The translations under genes and the position numbers were made by a program. Under the pieces are notes generated by a model. It was not told the origin of the DNA. It was given only the letters and a program-made list of their open reading frames with translations, and did not search any database. A DNA stretch of 64,000 nucleotides from Alphaproteobacteria bacterium (GTDB lineage Bacteria > Pseudomonadota > Alphaproteobacteria > Rhizobiales > Aestuariivirgaceae): assembly GCA_028868695.1 (NCBI GenBank), contig JAGWTZ010000007.1, positions 1-64,000 on the forward strand, in the 5' to 3' direction. Below, piece after piece: positions 51,820 through 58,371 of this stretch. The stretch's first letter is position 1. Every line of letters starts with the position of its first letter.

Positions 51820-52153
51820 ACGTGTTGAGCTTCAACAAGACCGTGTCCAGAACCCCGGCGAGATTTTCGTAGACATCCTGGTTCCAGACGCGGTGGATTT
51901 CATAGCCCCGGGACCTGAGCCACTGGCTGCGCTGCCAGTCATGCTTCAGTTCGTGGGCCTCAGAATGCGTGGCCCCATCCACCTCAATCACCAGCCGCTC
52001 ACTGCGGCAGACAAAATCGGCAATGAATTTACCGATGGGCACCTGTCTTGAAAACTTGAAACCACCCAGCGCCTTGTTGCGCAGGCAGTTCCACAAGATT
52101 TGTTCCGCGGGCGTCATGTCCTGGCGCATGGCGCGCGCCCGGCCAAGTGTCAC
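51701..52153 (-). CDS. DUF559 (VSR-like PD-(D/E)XK fold) endonuclease-domain protein
   Basis: This 150-residue protein shows the DUF559 pattern: RARAMRQDMTPAEQILWNCLRNKALGGFKFSRQVPIGKFIADFVCRSERLVIEVDGATHSE and HDWQRSQWLRSRGYEIHRVWNQDVYENLAGVL, with D/E residues of the nuclease core in FIADFV and VIEVDG. I choose the GTG at 52153 (AAAGGA upstream, protein begins VTLGRARAM) because it falls 15 bases after the stop of the upstream gene and fits the family start; the track ATG at 52207 would overlap that gene. The last 35-40 residues (SPHPRLRRSLSPEGERG...) are encoded by the hairpin repeats and are not part of the domain. Confidence 0.82.
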   Translation of the reverse strand: MTLGRARAMRQDMTPAEQILWNCLRNKALGGFKFSRQVPIGKFIADFVCRSERLVIEVDGATHSEAHELKHDWQRSQWLRSRGYEIHRVWNQDVYENLAGVLDTVLLKLNTSPHPRLRRSLSPEGERGRSATSPFSPLGEKVAQAQRRAG

Positions 52154-52167
52154 GGGGTCCTTTGCAC

Positions 52168-53304
52168 TCAAAACAGCGCCATCTGTTCGCCCTTTTGCGG
52201 GGGGCATTTGAACAGGTCGGTGCGCAGCTTCACGCGGCTGGCGTTGAGGCCGAGGCGCTGGCAGGCCAGCTGGAATCGGCGGCCGATGGTCCAGGCATAG
52301 GGGCCGGTGCCGGCCATGCGGGTGCCGAAGTTCGGGTCATTCTCGCGGCCGCCGCGCACTGATTTCACCAGCGCCATCACCTTGGCGGCGCGGTCGGGGT
52401 ATTCCTTCTCCAGCCAATCCTTGAACACGTCCTTCACCTCCAGCGGCAGGCGCAGCATGGTGTAGCCCGCCTCCTTCACGCCGGCATTGCGCGCCGCCTT
52501 CAGGATGTTGTCGATCTCGCTGTCATTGAGGCCGGGAATGATCGGGCCCATCATCACCACGGTGGGAATTCCGGCCTTGGAGAGGATCTCCAGCGCCGAA
52601 AGCCGCTTCATCGGCGTTGAGGCGCGCGGCTCCATGCGCCGGGCAAGATCGGCATCCAGCGTGGTGAGCGAGATCGCCACCTTCACAAGGCCCTTGGCGG
52701 CCATGTCCTGCAGGATGTCGAGATCGCGCAGCACGGTGGCGGATTTGGTGACGATGCCGAAGGGGTGGCTGAATTCCTGCAGCACTTCCAGCACCGAACG
52801 GGTGATGCGGTAGTCCCGCTCGATCGGCTGGTAGGGATCGGTGTTGGCGCCCAGCGCCAGCGTGGCAGGCTGGTAGGTGGTCGCGGTTAATTCCTCCCGG
52901 AGGAGAGCCGCCGCGTTCGGCTTGATGAAAAGCTTGCTCTCGAAATCGAGGCCGGGGGAAAGGCCCATATAGGCATGGGTCGGCCTGGCATAGCAGTAGA
53001 TGCAGCCATGCTCGCAGCCGCGGTAGGGGTTGATGGAACGGTCAAAGGAAATGTCGGGCGAGTCATTGCGGGTGATGATCACCTTGGGGGTTTCGGTGAA
53101 CACCTCGGTCTTGCGGCGCGGCAGTTCGGCCAGGCTTTCCCAGCCGTCATCGCTGAAGGCGCTGGCGTGCTTGTCAAAGCGCGGCGGCGGGTTGGCCTTG
53201 GCGCCGCGCCCGCGCTCCAGCTGCGGGAGCGAGGTGAGCTTGCCGGCGCCCAGGGCCGCAAGGTCAAGGGCGGAAGAACGGGTGTGATCAAGAAGCGTTG
53301 CCAT
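52168..53304 (-). CDS. PA0069 family radical SAM protein
   Basis: This 378-residue protein carries the radical SAM cluster CEHGCIYCYARP (CxxxCxxC) after INPYRG, which is diagnostic of the PA0069/SplB-like family, followed by LALGANTDPYQPIERDYRITRSVLEVL and VVMMGPIIPGLNDSEIDNIL. The substrate of PA0069-type proteins is unknown. ATG at 53304 (MATLLDHTRSSALDL) is preferred to the track start at 53346. The DUF559 gene starts 15 bases after its stop on the same strand. Confidence 0.9.
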   Translation of the reverse strand: MATLLDHTRSSALDLAALGAGKLTSLPQLERGRGAKANPPPRFDKHASAFSDDGWESLAELPRRKTEVFTETPKVIITRNDSPDISFDRSINPYRGCEHGCIYCYARPTHAYMGLSPGLDFESKLFIKPNAAALLREELTATTYQPATLALGANTDPYQPIERDYRITRSVLEVLQEFSHPFGIVTKSATVLRDLDILQDMAAKGLVKVAISLTTLDADLARRMEPRASTPMKRLSALEILSKAGIPTVVMMGPIIPGLNDSEIDNILKAARNAGVKEAGYTMLRLPLEVKDVFKDWLEKEYPDRAAKVMALVKSVRGGRENDPNFGTRMAGTGPYAWTIGRRFQLACQRLGLNASRVKLRTDLFKCPPQKGEQMALF

Positions 53305-53417
53305 GAATGAGACTATAATCCGGAACATGGAACAAAGCAAGAACAATTTGATCTGGCCACAAAGGGTGAAAAATCAGGCTCTTGCGGCGCGGCGGCGGCT
53401 TCGCCATGGGTGGGGGC

Positions 53418-54287
53418 ATGAGCCCGCGCAACCTTGGTTTGGCGATTCTGGCCCCGCTGTGCTGGGGCCTCACTTTCACTTTGGCCAAGCCGGTGGTGAC
53501 GCATTTCCCGCCGCTGTTCATGATGCTGATGGTCTATGCCGGCATCGGTCTGGTGATGGCGGCCACGCACCGCACCCCTTTCAAGACCGGCTGGCCCAAG
53601 CTGCTGCTGATCTCGGCCTTATCAGTTACCATCCAGGGCGGATTGCTGTTCTATGCAGTGAAGGAGGTTGACGCCACCACCTCAAACCTCGTGCTGCAGG
53701 CGCAGGTGCCGGCAGGTGTAGTCCTCGGCTGGCTGATCGCCGGGGAGCCGCTCAACCCGTCGCGCATCGTGGGCATGCTGGTGGCGGTGCTGGGCGTGGT
53801 CATCGTCATCGGCCTGCCGGAGAAGAAGCCGCCGCTCATCCCGGTGCTCACCATCGTGCTCAGCGGCTTTGTCTGGGCGGCGGGCCAGGTTCTCGCGCGG
53901 GTGCTGTCGCAGGATTCGGGGCTCATGGTGCTCAAGGCCAATGCCTGGTTTGCAACGCCGCAGCTGGTGGTGGCCACGCTGCTTTTGGAGCAGGGGCAAT
54001 GGCAGGCGGTGATGACGGCCACGCCATTCCAATGGCTGCTGTTCGGCTTTGTCGGCGTCTTCGGCTTCTATGTGGCCTACATGACGTGGTTCACCCTGCT
54101 GAAGCGGGTGAGTGTGGACCAGGCCGTGCCCTTCATCCTGCTGATGACGCCGATTGGATTGGTGGGTGCCGTGGTGTTTCTGGGCGAGACCATTACGCCC
54201 GTTCAGCTCATCGGCGGCGCGGTGCTGATGCTGGGCCTCGCCATCGTCAATGGCGTGGGCGTGCCGAGGCGCTTCAAAACAGCCTAA
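53418..54287 (+). CDS. EamA/DMT family transporter
   Basis: This 289-residue protein has ten predicted helices in two EamA repeats (GLAILAPLCWGLTFTLAKPVV at the start; PVLTIVLSGFVWAAGQVLARVLS beginning the second; GETITPVQLIGGAVLMLGLAIV at the end). Start at ATG 53418 (MSPRNLGLAIL). It is divergent from the radical SAM gene and its stop overlaps that of the convergent DUF2267 gene. Substrate unknown. It is only distantly similar by eye to the EamA protein at 32.7-33.6 kb. Confidence 0.88.
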   Translation: MSPRNLGLAILAPLCWGLTFTLAKPVVTHFPPLFMMLMVYAGIGLVMAATHRTPFKTGWPKLLLISALSVTIQGGLLFYAVKEVDATTSNLVLQAQVPAGVVLGWLIAGEPLNPSRIVGMLVAVLGVVIVIGLPEKKPPLIPVLTIVLSGFVWAAGQVLARVLSQDSGLMVLKANAWFATPQLVVATLLLEQGQWQAVMTATPFQWLLFGFVGVFGFYVAYMTWFTLLKRVSVDQAVPFILLMTPIGLVGAVVFLGETITPVQLIGGAVLMLGLAIVNGVGVPRRFKTA

Positions 54288-54706
54288 TCCGCCTTCCAGA
54301 ATTCCACAGCGCCTTGCGGCAAGGTGGCCAGCACCGCATCAAGCTTCATCTCGTCAACATGCTTGCGCAAGCTGCGCGCGACATCGGCAATGGCGGTGTC
54401 GGGCGAGAAGTTGTGATCGCGGCGCAAGGCCTTCACCTCGGCGGTGAGTTCCTCGCGCGAGGCAAAGGGCAGGGGCTTTTCATCAATGGCCCACTCCTTG
54501 ACGAACAAGGCGCGCAGCACAGGCGGCAGCACATCGGCAAAGCGCAAGCCGTCACGCACAGAAAGACGGCGGCGGAAGGTGCGCAGCACCGCCTCGGTGG
54601 TGGTATAGGCCGGGTTGCGCGTGGCGAAATTGCAAGCCTCCATCACCTCGCGCAGAAAGGCATCAAACTCCTCGCCGGGGTGGCGGTATTCATAAGGGAG
54701 GGGCAT
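54284..54706 (-). CDS. DUF2267 domain protein
   Basis: This 140-residue protein matches DUF2267: EFDAFLREVMEACNFATRNPAYTTTEAVLRTFRRRLSVRDGLRFADVLPPVLRALFVKEW. The function is unknown. The track ORF begins upstream at 54781, but those extra residues (LRCFAQQSLEG) come from the palindromic repeat next to it. ATG at 54706 (MPLPYEYRHPGEEFDAF) matches the domain start. The GIY-YIG module now lies directly upstream, between this gene and moaB on the same strand, and could have changed its transcription. Confidence 0.8.
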   Translation of the reverse strand: MPLPYEYRHPGEEFDAFLREVMEACNFATRNPAYTTTEAVLRTFRRRLSVRDGLRFADVLPPVLRALFVKEWAIDEKPLPFASREELTAEVKALRRDHNFSPDTAIADVARSLRKHVDEMKLDAVLATLPQGAVEFWKAD

Positions 54707-54731
54707 GTGGGAAGGATAGCACAAGGCGACG

Positions 54732-54773
54732 CATCCTTCGAGGCTTTGCTGCGCAAAGCACCTCAGGATGAGG
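54732..54773 (+). repeat. Left 42-bp inverted repeat of GIY-YIG module 1 (family A)
   Basis: CATCCTTCGAGGCTTTGCTG... to ...CTCAGGATGAGG. It pairs with 55155-55196 on the other side of the nuclease gene with one mismatch over 42 bases. The repeat is itself a hairpin (CATCCT/AGGATG, GAGG/CCTC, CTTTGC/GCAAAG). Similar sequences are a common interspersed repeat of Rhizobiales genomes from general knowledge. Confidence 0.93.
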
Positions 54774-54842
54774 TGGAGCACAAAACCTCATCACGACAGG
54801 CGCACCATGTACTGCAGGCCCGGAACATGCGAGGCTCTGAAC

Positions 54843-55142
54843 ATGACGGGGGCATGGATTTACATTCTGGAATGCAGTGATGGCAGTTTCTACACCGGCC
54901 TCACGAAGCAGGAGCCAGAAGGGCGGTTGTGGGAGCACAACAACCGCATTTACAAAGATGCCTATACCTCAACACGGCTGCCTGTCAGGCTTGCTTATGC
55001 GGAGTTCCATGATTCCATCGTCAATGCCATAGAAGCCGAGCGCCGCATCAAGGGATGGAGCCGCGCCAAGAAGATCGCAATGATGAATGGAGACTGGAAG
55101 AGACTGGTTGAGCTTGCGAAGCGCAGGGGAGGAAAGACTTGA
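54843..55142 (+). CDS. GIY-YIG nuclease family protein in repeat-bounded module 1
   Basis: This 99-residue single-domain protein has the GIY-YIG layout: WIYILECSDGSFYTGLT (the IYI...YTG pair), Arg28 in EGRLWEHN, and Glu66 in AIEAERRIKGWSRAKKIAMMNGDWKRL with the following NGDW. These correspond to the catalytic Tyr, Arg, Glu and Asn of the fold, so it should be active. ATG at 54843 (MTGAWIYIL) is preferred; the track start lies in the left repeat. It is enclosed by nearly perfect 42-bp inverted repeats and sits against the stop codon of moaB, on the strand opposite to moaB and the DUF2267 gene. Confidence 0.88.
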   Translation: MTGAWIYILECSDGSFYTGLTKQEPEGRLWEHNNRIYKDAYTSTRLPVRLAYAEFHDSIVNAIEAERRIKGWSRAKKIAMMNGDWKRLVELAKRRGGKT

Positions 55143-55154
55143 GTTCAAACCCCG

Positions 55155-55196
55155 CCTCATCCTGAGGCGCTTTGCGCAGCAAAGCCTCGAAGGATG
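55155..55196 (-). repeat. Right 42-bp inverted repeat of GIY-YIG module 1 (family A)
   Basis: Reverse complement of 54732-54773 with one difference (the loop-side A/G). It begins 13 bases after the nuclease stop and ends six bases before the moaB stop codon. Confidence 0.93.
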
Positions 55197-55201
55197 AGCC
55201 G

Positions 55202-55732
55202 CTATTTCCTCCGCAAATGCTCATCCAGCCGCGGCATGATTTCCACGAAGTTGCAGGGCTTATGGCGGTAGTCGAGCTGCTTGGCCAGGATCTCGTCCCA
55301 GCCGTCGCGGCAGGCGCCGGGGGAACCGGGCAGGCAGAAGACATATTTGCTGTTGATCAGGCCGGCGGTGGCGCGGCTTTGCATGGTTGATGTGCCGATC
55401 TTCTGGAAGGAGATCATGTGGAACACCGTGCCGAAGCCCTCAATCTCCTTCTCGAACAGGGGCTGCAGGGCCTCGATCGTCACGTCGCGGCCGGTGAGGC
55501 CGGTGCCGCCGGTGGTGATCAGCGCATCCACGGCCTTGTCGGCCAGAAAGCCATGCGCCGCGGCGCGGATGGCCTCCACCTCATCCTTTACGATGCCACG
55601 GCCGGCAAGGCGGTGCCCTGATGCGGTGATGCGGTCGGCCAGCGTCTGGCCGGATTTGTCGTCGGCCAAGGTGCGCGTGTCCGACACGGTGATCACGGCA
55701 AGGCCCATGGGGATGAAGGCGCGCTCAGTCAT
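55202..55732 (-). CDS. moaB: Molybdenum cofactor biosynthesis protein B MoaB
   Basis: This 176-residue MoaB/Mog-fold protein works in molybdopterin adenylylation or a related step of Moco synthesis. Landmarks are AVITVSDTRTLADDKSGQTLADRI, the MPT-binding ALITTGGTGLTGRDVTIEAL and VFCLPGSPGACRDGWDEIL. It may serve the SoeA-type molybdoenzyme at 6.6 kb. Its ATG overlaps the UDG-like gene stop (ATGA), so the two are coupled. GIY-YIG module 1 lies directly after its stop codon. Confidence 0.93.
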   Translation of the reverse strand: MTERAFIPMGLAVITVSDTRTLADDKSGQTLADRITASGHRLAGRGIVKDEVEAIRAAAHGFLADKAVDALITTGGTGLTGRDVTIEALQPLFEKEIEGFGTVFHMISFQKIGTSTMQSRATAGLINSKYVFCLPGSPGACRDGWDEILAKQLDYRHKPCNFVEIMPRLDEHLRRK

Positions 55733-56511
55733 GGCAGTTTCTCTTTGAAGGCCAGCAGGTCGCGCCAGGCGAGGCGCTTGTGCTGCGGGAATTTCAGCAG
55801 CTCTTCGGGGTGCAGCGTGGCCAGCATGGGAATGCCCGCCACCTGCATCCAGCGGCCGCGCTGGCGCAGGATCGAGGCATCGCCATTCGCCAAATGCTGG
55901 CCGGGCAAGGCGGAGAAGGCGAGGATCACGCTGGGCCGCACCAGCTCAATGGCCCGCTTGGCAAAGGGCAGAACCGGGTTCAGCTCGGCGGGCTTCGGGG
56001 CCGCCCCGCCCAAGGGCCGCCAGGGGATCAGGTTCATCAGCGCCACGTCCTCCAGCCGCAAGCCTATGGCGGCCAGCATGTTGGTGAGCAGCAGGCGGCT
56101 TTTCTCGGCGAAGACAAGCCCGTGCCGGTCTTCCTCCTTGCGGGGGTGATCGGAGATGACCAGTACGCGCGCCTGCTCCGGCCCCTCGAAGAAGGAAAGC
56201 TTCATGGCGTTCTTGCGCAAGGGGTGGGCCTCGAAGAAATTCAGGGCCTGGGCAATTTCAGCAATCGAGTTGAGGCCTGCGGCCTCACCCATGGGAATGG
56301 CGGGTGCGGCGGGGGCGGGCGGCGGCGGCGCGGGCTGGAAGGCCGGGGCGGGCCTTGGCGCAGGGGCTGCTGCCTTGGCGCTTTCGGCGAAACGGTCCAC
56401 CGGCTGATCCAGGGTGATCTCGTCGGCACCCAGGGCCACAAGCCAAGCCAGCGCATCGGCGGCGCTGGCAAATCCGCTGCCCTCAAGGGTGTCGGCTGGC
56501 TTCGATTCCAT
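55729..56511 (-). CDS. Uracil-DNA glycosylase superfamily protein (family 4-like) without Fe-S cysteines
   Basis: This 260-residue protein has a Pro/Ala-rich linker (residues about 45-75) and a UDG-superfamily domain. Similarities are LNFFEAHPLRKNAMKLSFFEGPEQARVLVISD, LLLTNMLAAIGLRLEDVALMNLIPWRPLGG and MLATLHPEELLKFPQHKRLAWRDLLAFKE (the HPxxLL...K...W.DL motif). The water-activating motif, usually GExPG, reads SDHPRKEED, and the protein has no cysteine at all, so the [4Fe-4S] cluster of family 4 cannot form. DNA-repair activity is doubtful. It is translationally coupled to moaB. Confidence 0.75.
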   Translation of the reverse strand: MESKPADTLEGSGFASAADALAWLVALGADEITLDQPVDRFAESAKAAAPAPRPAPAFQPAPPPPAPAAPAIPMGEAAGLNSIAEIAQALNFFEAHPLRKNAMKLSFFEGPEQARVLVISDHPRKEEDRHGLVFAEKSRLLLTNMLAAIGLRLEDVALMNLIPWRPLGGAAPKPAELNPVLPFAKRAIELVRPSVILAFSALPGQHLANGDASILRQRGRWMQVAGIPMLATLHPEELLKFPQHKRLAWRDLLAFKEKLP

Positions 56512-56580
56512 GTCTGAATTGGCTTCTATTCGGGATTTGCCCTAGCCTATAACATTGACGGAAACAAAGGAACCAGAACT

Positions 56581-58230
56581 GTGTCTGATCAACAACGCGA
56601 AGCGATGGAATATGATGTGGTGATCGTGGGCGCGGGCCCGGCGGGCCTGGCGGCTGCCATCCGCGTCAAGCAGCTTTCCCCCGAGACTTCGGTTTGCGTT
56701 CTGGAAAAGGGTTCCGAGGTTGGCGCCCACATTCTGTCGGGCGCGGTGGTTGACCCCATCGCCCTCAATGAGCTGATCCCCGACTGGAAGGAAAAGGGCG
56801 CGCCGCTCAACACCCCGGTGAAGGAAGACCGTTTCTATGTGCTGGGCAAGGCGGGGGCGCTGCGCATTCCCAACTTCCTCATGCCGCCGCTGATGGACAA
56901 CCACGGCAACTATGCCGTTTCGCTCGGCAATGTCTGCCGCTGGCTGGCCACACAGGCAGAGGCCTTGGGCGTTGAGATCTATCCGGGCTTTGCGGCCTCG
57001 GAAGTTCTTTTCCGCGAGGATGGATCGGTGGCGGGCGTGGTGGCGGGTGTGATGGGCATCGCCAAGGACGGCACGCACAAGGCCGATTATCAGCCGGGCA
57101 TGGAACTGCGCGGCAAATATGTGTTCATCGCCGAGGGCGTGCGCGGTTCGCTGGCCAAGGAGATCATCGCCAAGTTCAATCTTTCCGAAGGCCGCGAGCC
57201 GCAGAAGTTCGGCATCGGCATGAAAGAGCTTTGGGAGGTGAAGCCTGAAAATCACCACCAGGGGCAGGTGACCCACACCATGGGCTGGCCGCTGGGCATG
57301 AAGACGGGCGGCGGCTCGTTCATGTATCACCTGGAAGACAACCTCGTCTCCATCGGCTTTGTGGTTCACCTCAACTACCAGAACCCGCATCTCTATCCTT
57401 ACATGGAGTTCCAGCGCTTCAAGCATCACCCGCTCATCGCGCAAGTGCTGGAAGGCGGGCGGCGCGTGGCTTATGGCGCGCGGGCCATCACCGAGGGCGG
57501 CTTCCAATCCGTGCCCAAGCTGGCGTTCCCCGGCGGCGCGCTGATCGGCTGCTCGGCAGGCTTTGTGAACGTGCCGCGCATCAAGGGCAGCCACAACGCA
57601 ATGAAGACAGGCATGCTCGCCGCCGAGGCCGCCGTGGCGGCGCTGCAGGCCGGCCGCGAGGCTGACACGCTCAGCGAATACCAGAGCGCCTATGAAGGCT
57701 CCTGGGTTTATGAGGATCTCAAGAAGGTCAAGAACGTCAAGCCGATGTGGTCGAAGCTTGGCCTCCTGGGTGGTGCCGCGCTGGGCGCTGTGGACATGTG
57801 GCTCAACACCCTGTTCGGCTTTGGCCTGGGCACATGGAAGCATGGCAAGGCCGATTACGCCACGCTGAAGCCGGCCTCGGCCTGCAAGCCGATTGACTAT
57901 CCCAAGCCGGATGGCGTTCTTTCCTTTGACCGCCTCACCAATGTGGCTTTCTCCAACACGGCGCATGAGGAAGATGAACCGGCGCATCTCAAGCTCAAGG
58001 ACAAGTCCATCCCTATTGCCGTGAACCTGCCGCAATGGGATGAGCCGGCCCAGCGCTATTGCCCGGCCGGTGTTTATGAAGTGGTGCGCGCCGAGGGACA
58101 GGAGCCGCGGTTCCAGATCAACCATCAGAACTGCGTGCACTGCAAAACCTGCGACATCAAGGACCCGTCGCAGAACATCAACTGGACCGTTCCGCAGGGC
58201 GGCGAAGGGCCAAACTATCCCAACATGTAA
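56581..58230 (+). CDS. Electron transfer flavoprotein-ubiquinone oxidoreductase
   Basis: ETF-QO moves electrons from ETF (fatty acid and amino acid oxidation) to ubiquinone at the inner membrane. The 549-residue protein has the FAD motif VVIVGAGPAGLAAAIRVKQL near the N-terminus, LEKGSEVGAHILSGAVVDP, GCSAGFVNVPRIKGSHNAMKTGMLAAE, and a C-terminal [4Fe-4S] site (CPAGVYE ... CVHCKTCDIKDPSQNINW). The start is GTG with AAAGGAACC upstream. It is divergent from the UDG-like gene. Confidence 0.96.
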   Translation: MSDQQREAMEYDVVIVGAGPAGLAAAIRVKQLSPETSVCVLEKGSEVGAHILSGAVVDPIALNELIPDWKEKGAPLNTPVKEDRFYVLGKAGALRIPNFLMPPLMDNHGNYAVSLGNVCRWLATQAEALGVEIYPGFAASEVLFREDGSVAGVVAGVMGIAKDGTHKADYQPGMELRGKYVFIAEGVRGSLAKEIIAKFNLSEGREPQKFGIGMKELWEVKPENHHQGQVTHTMGWPLGMKTGGGSFMYHLEDNLVSIGFVVHLNYQNPHLYPYMEFQRFKHHPLIAQVLEGGRRVAYGARAITEGGFQSVPKLAFPGGALIGCSAGFVNVPRIKGSHNAMKTGMLAAEAAVAALQAGREADTLSEYQSAYEGSWVYEDLKKVKNVKPMWSKLGLLGGAALGAVDMWLNTLFGFGLGTWKHGKADYATLKPASACKPIDYPKPDGVLSFDRLTNVAFSNTAHEEDEPAHLKLKDKSIPIAVNLPQWDEPAQRYCPAGVYEVVRAEGQEPRFQINHQNCVHCKTCDIKDPSQNINWTVPQGGEGPNYPNM

Positions 58231-58231
58231 C

Positions 58232-58246
58232 TTAAACGATTGTTAA
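58232..58246 (+). promoter_or_regulatory. CtrA-binding box TTAA-N7-TTAA
   Basis: TTAAACGATTGTTAA exactly fits the full CtrA consensus TTAA-N7-TTAA and is followed by C as in the Caulobacter consensus. It begins one base after the ETF-QO stop and 126 bases before the start of the Tad-type vWA gene, the first gene of the next transcript. CtrA directly controls pilus genes in Caulobacter; direct control here is an inference. Confidence 0.75.
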
Positions 58247-58371
58247 CCTTGGGGCCAACTTATTGGCCTGGAAGGGCGTTCGTTAAAAAGCAACCTGATT
58301 TCGCAACATGTTGTTGAGACCTCCAAACCTATATCTGGGGTTGAACCAAGACTGGGGAAGAGGTCTGAGCC

